From Serilophus lunatus (taxonomy: Eukaryota; Chordata; Aves; Passeriformes; Eurylaimidae): a DNA stretch of 64,000 nt. Numbering within the stretch: position 1 is the stretch's first letter; every line of letters starts with the position of its first letter. The notes beneath the pieces were generated by a model that searched no databases, was not told where the DNA came from, and saw only the letters and a program-made list of their open reading frames with translations. Positions 44,931 through 58,700 of the stretch are shown here, piece by piece. The stretch is taken from NCBI GenBank assembly GCA_013399895.1, contig VXBA01002850.1, positions 63,795 to 127,794 on the forward strand, in the 5' to 3' direction. The position numbers were made by a program, and so were the translations under genes.

Positions 44931-45954
44931 CTTCCATCCAAATCCTCAGGGAATGGCTCACAGGAATAATAAAGGGTTTGGGTTAAGTTGTTTCTCACTA
45001 CTAACAACTTCAAGTGCAGCACCGAGGGGGAGGAAGAATATCCTCTAAAACCTCTAACAGGAAACACACTCCTTTGCATGATTTATGAACTGAATTTGAA
45101 CTGATCAGGGCATGACCTTTTCCAGGAAGGGGCATCCACTCCTAACCCAGAGCTGGAGGCTTTACAAGCACCACCAATAAAGACCAGAGATGAAGAGTGA
45201 TTTATTAGTCACCAACAACTTTCTCAGCATCTTTATAAGCTCCAGGAGGTGGGTATCCAGCACCACGAGGAACATCCAGCTCCAAGAGCCTGCAGCGCTG
45301 CACAGCAAAGTGCTGACAGCCAGAAGTCACAAGAGAACAGTGATCCACAGCTGAATTTCCATAAACTATGTTCCCATTTAGTTTCAATCTCAGTTAAGCA
45401 TTTCTCTGTGGGTGGGCTATAGGCTGGACTCTCAGTACAGACACAGCTGCCTACGGGAGCTGCTGTGCCAAAATTTGCACCAGTCCCATTTCCAAAGGCA
45501 GGAGCCGGGTGAGAGATGAGGAGAAAGTTTATTTCTTACTGTGGGATGTGTGTGGTTTGGGGGGAAAGCAACAAAAGCCGGCCAGCTTCAAGTAAAAGAA
45601 GGGTCAGCAGTGCCTCGTTGGTTCACAACACTGCTGGGAAATGGGGTTTTCCCAGCAGGGCACTCATGGATCAGGGGTTTCCACAGGTCTCCCCCTTCCA
45701 GCTACAGCACCAACTATAGCCCATGGTAGGTCACTACTACAACCAGTTGCCTTTCCTGGTTACTTGTGCACCCACTCTTTGCATTTGCAAAGCAGCACCT
45801 TCATGATTTCTTTTGCATTGCTCCAGAAACTCTGAGGAAACCCAAGAAAAACAGCTGGGAAACCAATTTCTTCTCCTTTGGAGAATCATCCATGTGAACC
45901 TTCTGGAAGAGCTGAGTTACACCATCACTGCAGTGTTTCCACTACTGGAGAGAG

Positions 45955-46235
45955 AATATTTATAAGGGCATGGAAAGACAGGACAAGGGGGAATGAATTC
46001 AAACTGACAGAGACTGGATAGATTGGATGTTAGGGATAAGTCCTTCCCTGGGAGGGTGATGAGGCCCTGGCACAGATTCCCAGAGAAGCTGTGGCTGCCC
46101 TATCCCTGGAAGTATCCAAGGCCAAGCTGCAGCAACCTGGGATATTGGGAGGTGCCCCTGTCCATGGCAGGGGGTGGAACAAGACAACCTTTAAGGTCCC
46201 TTCCAACCCAAAGAATTTTGGAATTCTGGGATACT
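45955..46235 (+). mobile_element. CR1 LINE fragment (3' end)
   Basis: CATGGAAAGACAGGACAAGG, the AGATTCCCAGAGAAGCTGTG block, CCATGGCAGGGGGTGGAAC and AAGGTCCCTTCCAACCCAAA are in order, with an ATTCTGGGAT tail. Confidence 0.95.
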
Positions 46236-49200
46236 GTGGTACTGGAATGCTGCTGTCTCCTTGATAACCTCCCTCCTTCTTGATCTATTACCTAAATTCA
46301 TATTTAAGGTAGATTTCCTAGGGAGATACAAAGAACTGGGAATACATTTCAGTATTTTCTCTCCTTATCAGATTCAGATTAACATCAAAGTCAGTATCAC
46401 CTATCAGTGATTCCATAAGCAATCTCTCCCTTGACAGTAAAATGGAATTCCTAAAATATTGGAGATTTGCCAGCAGGAATTTGTGGCAATTTGAGGGTAG
46501 CAAAGGGTGGCAGAGCATACCCTTCTGAGGAAGCGGGCAGCCTTCCCCTGAGAATCCACCACCTGCCAAGGGAAAAACCACTCAGAAATGAAGCCAACGA
46601 TGGAGCGTTGGAACCACCCGCCACATTCCCTCCACAACTTCTCCCTGACCTTGCCTACAGCTTGTCCCATCCCTAAAGTGGGAATGACAAGCCCTCCTGC
46701 CTCCCTGCAGCCCAGCTGTTTAGTTTGTAAGCTCTCCAGGGCAGAGGCTGGTTTGTGTTTGTGTGCACAGCAGCACAGCCAGCCGGGTCCCGCTCTCGGC
46801 CACGGGCTGGAACACAAAGCAATGACGGTATCTTGATCAAACACGGAGCTACTCGGGTAAACAAGGGGAAAGCAGCTTGATAGTTTTTTTCCCCGCTGTC
46901 TCTGCTTTTCCATGACTTGTTTATTCATCCCAAAGCCTCAGCAGACATCTAATCAAGCTGTTAAAGAGGCAGATTTGTGGTCAGCCCAGCACTTGGGGAG
47001 TTGTTAAACGTTCAAAACCAGTTCTAGTCAGCAAGCAGGTTTGGGTTTTTTCCTTTATTCGCTGAATCCTCACCATTTTCCTGTTAAAATCGTGATACAA
47101 CTTCTCTGCTAAAAGGTCTCATGAAGTCTCTGGGAAGGGACACCTGCCTTTTTCAGGCCTATCTTGTTTGCACTTTTTGGGGCTGGTCCAAATCACGCCA
47201 CGGACGACGCAATGATTTCAGCAGGCTCAAGAAAGAAGGAAAAACGTGATAGTTTCCAGATGAGTGTATTCTACTAAATTTAACATGCCTTTTGGTACTT
47301 AGAATTTCCACTTTTCCCCCTTCCATTTATGTAATTAGAAATCAAGCAGCAGGAAACTGTTCCTATTCCAACCTCAGTTGGGAATGGTATGCTCTCATTC
47401 CCAGAGGGAAAAAGGAGACTTGTCCTCACAAGATATTTTGCAGAGTTTACATGGACAGGTTCAAAAATAGGTTTGGGATAATACAACTTTAATTAAACAA
47501 AGCAAAACAAATACAAACCCTTTGTGTGGTAGTTAAATGTGCATATACATATATATAAATATCAACACAGACAACAAGAAGCAAGGCAGCTGTGAAAAAA
47601 AAAGCAAAATTAATTTTTAGCTCATTTGAGAAGCAATGACAAATTTAATTTGCATTTAAAATGGTGCCATTTTTCCACGCTCACCCTTGTTGACCTCACA
47701 TGGACAAGCAAGAACATTTACTCTGATCATTCTCACTCCAGCAATAAAGGACACAGTGGGAACTGGTACCTACACTTTGTATCTCTGGGTTCCAAGGCCA
47801 GAAGAACCACTTGGTCCCAGGCCACGGTGGATCAGAGTAAGAATTAACTCTGGGAAGTCCTATTTGAGTGGAAGCAGAGAGTGTGAGGGCAGGACAACTC
47901 ATTACCAGGGACACTAAATAAAAATTGAACTCCTCATCGTGGCCCAAATGACACAGCAGTAGCTGAAGCTTCTCCTGCACCTTGACAGTTGTTTTATTCA
48001 GTGTTGCCACTGCTTTTGGTTCCCCTGAGTCTTGCCCAGGCTGATATTCTTCTCTCCAGCAGATCCCACTGGCTTCCCAGCCTGCAGCACACACAGAGAG
48101 AACTCCATAAAAACCTTTTCCAAACCACAGAGGAGCTGTGGCTCCAAAGTACACAGTTCAAATTAAAAATTGGGGCCGGATAAAATGATTCAAAATGGGG
48201 AAGAAAGAAAAGATATCCTGTTTTCAAGGGGCTGTTTTGACCCAAGTGATGAATGCAGTCCAGCAAGGGAGGAGGTGGAAAAACAAGGACATGCTGGAGC
48301 AATGGCCCTGGATGGTATCATGCTCTGACAGTCCTAATGCTGCTCTGGCACTGGAGTGATTTTATTTCACAAGCCCTTTGCTCCAGGCGAGCTCCTGACT
48401 CTGGGCACAGCTCAATGTGTTTCTCCCCTGTGCAGGACTCACAGGGCAGTGCCCAGGAGAGCTGGGAATGCAGGACTTGCTGCAGCACTCAGGGCAAAGC
48501 TCAGTAAGATAAGTTGCTTCTCAAGCCCCCTGAACCTGCCCCTCAGTCCAATCCTATCCTTTTCTGGCAAGGTTTAAAAAACAAATATTGCACAACTTAA
48601 TTTTTCTTTGTGTTTCCCTTATTTTGTCCCTTTTCCATCTGTCAGCACTCAACATGCAGCAGAACAGGCTTTCAATAAAGTCCCATCTCAATCCATTCCC
48701 TTTCTATCCTGGGACACGTGAATTTATTCCTTGTGCTACAGGAACCTGCAGCAGGTGTGGGACAAAGAAATGAGCCATTTTCATAGCTGGAAAATTGTGC
48801 TGAGTAAAGAAGCAGTGAAGACACCTCCTGAGTCAGGAGAGCAGCAGAGAAAATGCCAACAAGTCATCACAGGGACGGGGTAAATGGGAAAGGGAAGAGA
48901 GCACTTGGACCAGGGAGTTGCCAAGGTAATAAAGAGCTTTAAATGTTTGTGACTCACTCCCAGACACTGAAACCACGGAAGAGGGTGAAAAAACAATCAG
49001 CCCAAGAGGGAAGCTGAGAGCCAGATGGCACAAGGAGCTGTTCAATTCACCCACTACCCCAGGAAGTTTCAAACCCAGGTCACCCCATGACCCACAGCTC
49101 GTGCTCGTTGTGTCCCTCTCCCAGTCTGGATTCACCCCTTTGGATTCCGCCTCTTCCGAGAGGACCAAACTCCAATTCTAAAGGGCAACTGTACAAACAG

Positions 49201-49460
49201 GACACAGGAGTATTTATATTCCTCTCCAAACACCAGCCCAGGCAGCAGGGGGCTGGGGGGTGATTTATGAGGTGGGAATGCTGCTTTGAACTCTGGGATG
49301 GGGGCTGGCTCTGAGAGCAGGGGGGAGCAGACACGGCTTTGCTCGGGAGCAGTCCCAGTGGATTTGGCCCAGGTGGTCCCAGCTGCTGGGCACCCCAAGG
49401 GAGGTTCTCTCCTTCCAGTCTGTCTCTCTCACTCACAGACAAAGCCAACACACCAGCGAA
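46236..49460. other. Intergenic DNA downstream of MICOS10
   Basis: AT-rich, with a short TATATA stretch near 47.55 kb. No gene, RNA or mobile element was recognised. Confidence 0.55.
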
Positions 49461-49694
49461 GGCCATTTTTCCTTTATTTATTTCCCAGAAGAGCTCTTCC
49501 CTGCGCTTTTCAGACACCATACAAAACAAGCAACAGAACTTTGTTTCATAGACAGAAACAGTTTGTTGGAGTATAAAGAGTTACTGGTGATCGTGTTACT
49601 GAAGGATGGTGGCTTATCCAGGGGCACTTCAGTATTCCTGAGGAATAATCATTGATTTCTCCTTCCTTCCCACTGGGATAGTCTTAGCCATTAG
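49461..49694 (-). other. MICOS10: MICOS10 3' UTR
   Basis: About 230 bases from the MICOS10 stop to just past two overlapping AATAAA signals. Confidence 0.65.
49473..49482 (-). terminator. MICOS10: Overlapping AATAAA signals of MICOS10
   Basis: AAATAAATAAAGG on the gene strand contains two AATAAA hexamers (49482-49477 and 49478-49473), about 215 bases after the stop. Confidence 0.7.
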
Positions 49695-49703
49695 TCACTG
49701 TTC
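49695..49703 (-). CDS. MICOS10: MICOS10 last coding exon: two codons plus stop
   Basis: The acceptor TTGCTTTACAG is followed by GAA CAG TGA. This gives the C-terminus KFVKEQ, against KYVKEQEQ in human. The match of both splice phase and residues supports the call, though the coding part is only nine bases. Confidence 0.85.
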   Translation of the reverse strand, partial: EQ

Positions 49704-52700
49704 CTGTAAAGCAAGAAGGCTTAATATTATTAAAAAGCCATTTGGGTTCCTTGCATGGAAGGTGCTGCAGGATGTAAAACAAGTCACAGAGCTTTGTAAC
49801 ATTTCCAGAGGGTTGGGAAATACCTTTATCCTTTGCTGGAGGAAGGAGAAATTTAGCAGCTATTTTCATGCGTAACTCCTCAATTCTGATAAACTGGGTA
49901 CTTCAAAAAACCCCAACATTACTGTTAGTGGGTTATTGTTCCAGGTTGAAGAGGAATCAGACCCAAATCAAAGCCACAGAGGGTTTTCCTGTACTCTTGC
50001 ACATCAATATAAACCTCACTGCTGTCACAGTGCAGGGCTGTGGGTTTTGGGGGATAATACAGGCCAAAGAACCTGAAAAATATGATATTTTCCATTTTGA
50101 AAGGAATCCTGGCCATGTAATTCACAGCCACAGCCTTGAAATAATTGCTGGATGTTGATTTTATATTCTGCTGAAATCAGTGAAATCCACTTGATCAAAT
50201 TACTGAAAAAGCCCTGATTATTTGGTATCATGAAGGTTCTCTGCCTTCTTAAGAACTTGATCCTGAAGGATCAACAATCTCAACTGAATAAAACCCTGAA
50301 AAACCTGCTGTGACCTCTCAGCTGACCCCCATGACCTCCTCAAAGTCCTTTCCATCTCTAGTTCACTCTGTGATCCTGTGAACTTGACAGGCTCAGGAAA
50401 CTAGAAATAATTTCCTCCAAGTTAATCCCTGTTCCATTTCTCTCTAATAAAGTTGATTTTCTTGCAGAATCTCTTGTTTTGACAAGTCAACATTTGAACA
50501 GAACTCAGTTGCAAAAGCAAGTCTTACAGAGTTTTAGTTATTACAGATTTTCTAGGAAGAAAACAGATGAGTGATAATGCAACAATATTTTCCATGTTCC
50601 TAACCAAGAGAAATGAAATAATTTGGTTGTAAAAACCCTGGAGCCATCATCCATGACATGACATTAACCATGACATGGCTTCAGCCACGTTTTCCCCTCT
50701 CTCATCACTCATGTGAAAACACAAACACCTCATTCCAGCTTCTTTTTGGAGGAAAGAATTGGGGGAATACCCTCAGGATGGTGTGCAAAGCTGACACACC
50801 CTAATGTTAACACATCTGGCACAAGAGTCCCAGAGATTTTTCACACCCCCCTCTTTTGTCTTCCAGGTATCACAATGATAAATTATCAGCAACAGCCCCA
50901 AATTTACATGTGAAAAAATTGAGAAAATATTAATATATGTTGTATTTTTGGATTTGATGCACTGCAGCCAGTTTGTGAGATCACAATGGTTCCTGCTAAT
51001 AAATCTATTTCTAAATATTTTAGCAGAGTCTGTGATAACACTGAACTCACTGAAATGATCCTCTTCAAAACTTTTTAAAGTGTACAGGTTTTTTTCAGAT
51101 TAATTACATTACAATCCAGCCAAACAAGCCACAAAACTTACAAGGGATCAGTGTTTTCATGTTGAAAAAACCCCCAAACTCCACAGATCAAAGATCTGCT
51201 TCCACAGCCAGATCCATCTGAACATGCCTGACATGACTCAGTTTCTCCCCAGCTCATCTCTTTCAAAGCCTGAAGAATTTTAATATTCCTTCAGTCCCCC
51301 TGTTTTTCTGACATGTGTTTTTATTCTCAGTGTTTTCAGCTTGTGGCAAAACCTACCTGCAGGATGTGTTAAACTAATCCCATGTATTCAGTCTAACAAG
51401 TTTATGGTTAAACACAGCAGTCATGAAACATTTCTGAAGAGCAGGGGAACTATCCCAGGCTTTGGCAACACAAACCTCTTGTTTCTTGTTTCCCTCCTTT
51501 GGGAAAGGCAGAGGAACATCCATGTAAATGGTGCCCAACTTGCAACCAGCTCCCAGTCAACAGCCATCAGCACTGGTACTTACTTTTACAAATTTTCCAT
51601 GGAGAAGATATGGAGACTGGAAGTCATGTTGACAATTGGAATAAGCCATTCCCAACCCCATCCCTGACCCAAAGGCAAGAGGCCACGTCTTTCCTGGGGA
51701 GCAGACAAGTGCAGAAGGCAAATTAGAAGTCAAGGAAAGCTGGTGGTTATATATTGTTAGAGAAGAATAAATTACTGCAAGATGCAATTTTCAAGTCCTG
51801 AGTCCTAAAATCAGCTCCAAACCACTGCAGAACAGTGAGGCATCACATTCAGAATGTGACATTTTGGGACCAAACTAAACTAAAGACTCCATCAGTGTTA
51901 AACCCCTGGCAAGACTGGCACAAAGTGATGTGGAAAGACAGGGATTTGGCTCAGGGTCTGCTGCAATTCCAGGGTCTGAGCAGAGCCCAGAGAGGTGCCA
52001 CAGGTAACACACCAGCTGGAGGTTTGGGGAGCTCCACTTCAAGGGAAAACTCAGGGCAAATTACTCAGGAATTGTCTCAAATGCTGATTTTTACACCCCT
52101 CAAAGACTTGCTGGTTTTAAGATACAACAGATGGCAATTGGGAAACCAGGCAGGTGGGCTCAGGGCAGGACTTACTTTTGAAGAAGATGACTGAGAAAAC
52201 AATTCCTAATCCAAATCCAGCACCTGCAACAAGAAATGCAGAGAGTCAGGACTAAGATAATGCACAGCAAGGGAAAATTATTTCAGTTTTGACAGGAATT
52301 CTTTGTTCCAGCTCGGGAGAATCAGACTGTGAGTATCTGACTCCATGTAATTTTTGCACAACAACTCCAAGTGTTGTTAAATAGCAATCCTGAAAAGCCC
52401 AGTTCTTCTTAAGTCACTGCAAGCAGCTCATTCAGATCAGAATCCCAACCTGCACAACCAGCACATTATCAGAAAGATTTGGGAAACAAACCAGACTCTC
52501 ATCCCAGGGAAAGTTCCTGAATTCCTGTCACCATCTACAAGGTGGAATTAAGATTTATTTGGCTCATTGTCAGCAAAGGAGAAACACTTAAATGAAAACT
52601 TATTGTATCCTTGAGCTTTAGATTTTTGCAGATGGATATCTGGGTGTATTTGGTTTATCTCAGCACTTTAACTGCTTCAATGTGTGTCCTGAGGGCAGCA

Positions 52701-55700
52701 GAACTTTGAAGCTTTGTGTTACTCTATCCCTTACAAAGAAAGCTCCAGGCTGCTTATCTTCCACATCCACAACATTCATTATGGAACATATTTAAACACA
52801 TTAGGAATGAATGACTTTTCACATCCTTAGACTATATATAGAAATAACTGCAGCAGTTGAAAAAAAATAATAATAAATTATCCAGCACCATTAAAACACT
52901 TGGCATGTTTAGAAATGATTTTTGCTTTCCTTGGAAGGTGAGCTTTGGAGTTTTCTGCAAGAAGTCAGGCAAGTCTGCAAAACTCCTCTCAGGACCCAAT
53001 AAATATAACAGTGAAAACTTGCAGCTGAGGGAGCAAATTCTACCTTGAATTTTATGCACCAAAGAATTTTAGATAAGGCACGGAAGTACAAAAGTTTAAA
53101 AGAGAAATAAAAAGTCAGTCATGTATGTGCTCACGGAAAAAAAACCCAACAGTTTCAGGTTTATTTTGCAGCAAACACATCCTGTTGTGGGTTTAATTCT
53201 GTCTTTGTAATACAAGAAGTGTAATTAAAGTGTAGCAAGTTTATTAATTAAACCACATCATTTTTTATATTCCTAAAAGCACGTGATCCTTGTTTAAGTT
53301 CCCATTAAGTGGGTTGAGCCCAGAACAATACCAAGGAATCCTGTGCCTTCCTGGTTTATGGAATGATGCTTTTTCAATTTGTTTTTAAATTTCTTTCTGC
53401 TCTTCAAGCCTTTTTCCTTGCAAGAAATCCATTAATGGGAGTTTCTCCTGAAGAACAGATCAGTGAAATAATGTTTAATACCTCCCATGCACCATCCAGC
53501 ACATTCATGCTTTTTATTATAAATATTCAAACAGAGGGGAGCAAATCCCTTTATGTTCTCTCTCCTTAGGACTTTCCAATCTGTTTGCTGAGAGCTGGAA
53601 ATCAGAGCTGAGCTGAAAACTCTTCCTTTGGCTGCACCTTCCAGCTGTGCCAGAGGGAAGGGCTTGGACCCCCCAGACATCTCAGAGCCCCAGCCCAGCT
53701 CTTCCCTCCAAGCCTCTGCACAGGGAAAGGTTGGGATCAGGGCTCTTCCCTATAATCTTTGCACAGGGAAAGGTTGGGATCAGGCTCTTCTGCACGTCAC
53801 ACTCCCTGGAGCTTCTCCTGCAAACCTGTCCCCCTGCCTGGTGTTCTCTACAGCCTGGAAGAGACATCAGCAATTCCTTGGATTCCCCCTGTTCCACTCC
53901 CTTGGGGACCTGTGCTGGCTCTCCCAGAGGGTTGATGTCATTAAGGATAATCATTATTCTTCTTCTCACCAGCCTGGGGGGAAACTGCTCACTTCTTTTT
54001 TTGGCTCAAGACAACCCTGCCTTAAGGAAGGAGCTGTAATTAATCCAGTTCCTTTCCCTCTACTTCCAGAAATCCTCCTTCTCTTGTGTTCTCTTCCCCC
54101 CCTCAGATGTTCCCTCACAGATTCCAGCAGTGCTGCTTCCTCCTGGCCATGGGGAGAAGCTGCAGGAGCCACTGAGGAGGTGACAAATTTATTATTCCTG
54201 TCAACTGCAATTCAGCCTGAGCCTGAAACAAGAACTGAGTCTTGCCCCACTCCAGCAGCACTGCTGAGCAGATGTGGTGCAGCAGGATGAGTGAAGAAAA
54301 ACTGCTTTTCCCTAAGAAAGTTTATTTCTGAAGCACTGGGTTGGAAGGTTTTCATGAAAATGCAAATTCTGGTGCCATTTCAGAGGCTATCACTGCACAC
54401 TGTTATCAATTAGTATGCAAAAAATGATGTCTCAGGCCTTGCTTTAAGTAATGAAAATGCTACAGAGAAGTGAAGATCTGACAGGTTTGGGATTGTCTGT
54501 ACAAGAGCTTGAGAAACAAAGCCCAAAATGTACCTCAGAGGGAGTTTGGTTCATTCTTCCTGAGAACTGTTGTGATCAACAGCAAACACCAAATCTGTCT
54601 CCTCCCATCAGCTGGGGTTTGGGGTGGTTTTTTTAGCATTTATTCTCTTCTCCTTGGTTTCAACATTTAAAACTTGGTTTTTACTTAAAACCAGAGCCTT
54701 GAGCTACGTTTAATCCCTTGGCCTGTCTGGTTCAGAACCTCCTTCTGTGGATCCTTTGTCACTCATCCTCATTCCACTCCAAAGGATTTGTGGTTCTGTG
54801 GTCATTTCCTGTGTCTCCAGCACCAGGGGGGAGCAAAGTCCTGCATTTCCCTTTAATTCCATCTAAAGTTACCCCAGAGATAAACAAGGGCTGAGCTTTT
54901 GGTGATGACTTTTACAGGTCTGAAGGTCTCACATGCTCCATTTCCTCTGAAAGAGGGGACATGTGGCTTCCAAGAGCCTCCCACCTGAGCAGGGGACACT
55001 CCTCCCAAAGCCCAGCCCCTCCAGGCCAGGCCTGAACTTCACCACAGCAAAGGTTTCTCTTACAATAAAAACAAACCAACGTGGAAGAGCCCAGGGCTTG
55101 GGTTCCCTCCCTCCCTTTCTTGCACGACCAGACTCTTTGGAGGGAAAGGCCACAGGAAACACTACAAGGCATTTTTCACCTTCTCTGACAGTTTCAAATG
55201 TTTAACTAGAAAAACAGCCTCTTGCAGTCCCCATCCATCACCTCACTGACACTGTGCACACCTCAGTGCCCTCCCTAGCATTTGGGATCAGGCACCAAGC
55301 CCAGCCCCCCAAAAACTTGTCCAGTCTCCCGTTTTTTGGCTCCTACACCTCCCAAGAAAAGCGTGGTGGTGCTTTGGATCCGTGTGAGCCCTGGGACAGC
55401 TCGTGCCAGGCACCCACCAGGACAAAGTGCCGGGGTCTGAGGGAAACACAACCCCTCAGGATGTGGCTCCTGCCCCATAGGAACAGCTGGGAAAAGCTGC
55501 TCTCTAAATTCCATCTCCAGGAGCAACAGCACAGGGCTCTGTCCTGGGCTACTCAAGGAGCTCCAGGCTGAGGGGGCTAGGGGGGGACAACCAGGGACTC
55601 AGAAACTTCCAAATAGAAGGATTAAAATATTGAAACTTCAAACAGAAGGATTAAAACATGCTGGTTGACATCTGGAAGATGTGGTGCTGTTACTGGGGTA

Positions 55701-58700
55701 GCTGGAGGGTCTGCAGTGACTTTATCACACAGAAAGAAAACTTATTTTCCTTTGGTGTTCCTCACACACAGAGTTTCAGGCTCCAATCCCACTTGGAGAA
55801 GATGAACAGAGAATTGCTTTGCAAAAAATAGGGAGCCAAGCTGCCCTCACACACCAGTCAGAAACCTGAGCCCATAAAATCCCTTCTTTATGGACACAAT
55901 CCATTTGAAGCAGGCTCTTAGCAAGGTCTCAGATTTTCTGCAAACACCAAGTCTGGAGCTTTCATTCTCCTCTCCCCCGTGGTGTGGATTGTTTATGGAG
56001 CAGACAGAAAAATGAGCAGGGACACTGGAAGAAAACATGGGGAAATTACATCCCAAGGACTCTGGGAAGAAGGAGAAAAAAGTGTGTTTTGGTTTCTTCC
56101 AGCATCTGAGCAGAGTAACACAGAATATTTGGGGTAACAGAATATTAATATCCAACTATAACAATCAGAGGGGAGGCCCTGGAATGGATTTCTCAGAGAA
56201 GCTGTGGCTGCCCCACCCCTGGGGGTGTCCAAGGCCGGGTTGGAGCAGCCTAGGACAGTGGGAGGTGTCAAGCAACACACTCACAATACAGAAAAGACCT
56301 TGTTCTACTGCACTGAAAACAAGAGCATTGCTAAAAAGAGAAGTTTCTCAGGAGTAAAACCAGCCACATTTAGGGCTTTTGCAGCCAAGTTCTGCCTGGC
56401 AATGATGGTGCTTCTCACCCATCCAACCCAGCCCAGCTCAGACACAGAGGGGGGATCTCACTGAGGGAAGGGCAAGGAGCCTGATCCTTCTCAAACCTCC
56501 CCCTGCTCATTTCTGTGCCAACCCCTCTGATGATGGCAGGAGCCCTGGCAGGATTCTCTCAGAGCCCTGTTTCTGATGGAACAAAGTTGTTCCCACTCCT
56601 GCTGGAACAGCCAAGGCCTGGATTCCTGAGGGTTTTGCTTCCAGGCCCTCCATTTGCAGAGGGTGGTTGTGTTCAGAGCTCTGCTCACATCCCAGTTAGG
56701 ATGGTGCTGGACTGGACTGGAAGCATTTGTCCAGCTCTCCCAAATTAAACCTGTGCTGTGGACTCTGCCTCCCTGGGCACTTCTTGGGCTGCAGGACATG
56801 ACCAAGAGGAGCTGGAGCTGCTGTGGGACAGAGGGAAAGGCCCTGGGGGTGCCAGCAAGGGCTGACAGCAGTTGTGTGCTCACAGAAGATCAAGGGTTCT
56901 CCAGTTTGAAACACAAAACCCCAAGGGAAGAACAAGACTGGATGGTGACACTACAAAAAAACCCACTTCCAAACAGGAATGTCAGGATTTTTGTATATTT
57001 AGACAAAGGCTAATCCAGTTTTCAGGGAGTATAACCAAGTTTTATCATTATATAGACTGACTTTATCCTATCCATAACCACGGGAAGGATTATTTAAAAA
57101 TACTGACATTGCAATCCACACAATGATTCCTTCTGAAAGCTCCAATCTGGGCAATGACACAAACAACACAACTCCCCCCTTGCCATTAAGAGAAAAGCTT
57201 CTCCAGATGATGCAAGCCAGAAGAAATCATGTTAACAACTGCAGGAGGATCCAAAGTGCCCTTTTCTCTTCAGAAAATCCCTTTAAATGGAAATTAGAAC
57301 ATTTGCTTTTGAGATGTCAAAACAGAGATTAGAGGGAGATGAACATCCCTCCCCTGGGTTATTTACAAGCTCCCAGGCTGAATTTTGGTCAGTCCCAGAC
57401 ACATAGCAAAACATTTCTCTCCTCAAAAAAAAAAATTAACTTCAACAAAGCAACGTCACACAAAAGCAAAGAGCTTTCCTGGGATTACCTTCCAGTACCA
57501 GGGAATTCCAAACAACTTCCCTCCTGCCACACCAACTCTTAGTGCCTCAGAATAATAATCTGCCCCAAATCACAGCCTTGCAGCATAAACCCAGTGTTCT
57601 GTCAGTGTTTTGGGAGTAGTTGTCCTTCCAAATAAACAGACAGAACTCTCAGTCAAACAAACCAACCACCCTGTTCACAGGAGCTGCAGGAGGGATGGAA
57701 GATCCACTTGGGACTTTGGGGGCCCTCCTGGGCAGAGCTCTGCTGCTGGGCAGGAAAAAATGCTTGGGGAAGGACAGGGGAGCTTAGGAAGGAAAGGTCA
57801 CCTTCCCCACATGGGAATAAATCACTGTTGTGAAAAAAAAGGGAACAAGTAGGAAAAAAATCAGTCTGCGGAAGAAAGAGGGAAGAGAAAGTTCAATTGA
57901 AGCCCCAGGATCCCACAAATTGTGACCAAAGCAAACCCAAATCAGTCCTGATAAAGAGGAGGAACTGCCTCGACAATGGCTCGGGGTTTGGGGCAGGTAC
58001 CAGAACATTTCTCCCCTCTTTGGAATGAAATCCTGTCCCAACAACCCCTGACAACACTCTGTGTGTGCAGCCACCAGGAACTGAATGACAAGGTGCCCAC
58101 AGGTGCTGAGCAAGGGCTCAGAAACACACCACAGCCTTTCAAGAGATGGAACACAAGGGCAATACTGATTTTGGATGGTTTAGTGGCAGGAGATCAAGGG
58201 ATTGTTTTGAGTTTTTTCCCATCTCCAACTAAAACAGTGGAGCACAACCCCAAAGAGCCCCAGCAGAGTGGGAATCCTGGTCTTTAAAAGCTGATTATTG
58301 CTACTAAAGCTCCACCTCCCCTTTTCCCCCTTTTGTGTTTCCCATGTTCTCCCCCCCCAGATTCCAAGTGATCCACAGGAGTTCTCTCAGACACTGGGAA
58401 ATGTCCCACAGGCAAAGCTCCAGGAATTCCCTGCTCCTCTTTATTGGGATGGGCAAACCCTGGGCTAAGGACAGGGTTTGTTTTCCCCCAGACAGTGGCT
58501 GGAAGGATCTCTGTGGTTGGAGCATCAGGAAGGAGCATTTGTGGGCAGGAAACTGCAGCCACAAAAAACCCAACAAAAAAAGTAAGAACGTTACCAGAAC
58601 TAAGACCCAGGTAAGAGGCAGCTCAATTCTCCAATAAAAAAGTTGATCTTTCTCTCTCTCCAGTGTCACAACTGCCCTTTAGTTCACTGGAAACTCCAGC

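Noticed and set aside
53628..54290. 220-codon + strand frame in MICOS10 intron 1
   Set aside because: Low-information Ser/Pro/Leu composition, no domain, antisense to the host gene; it overlaps a local duplication.
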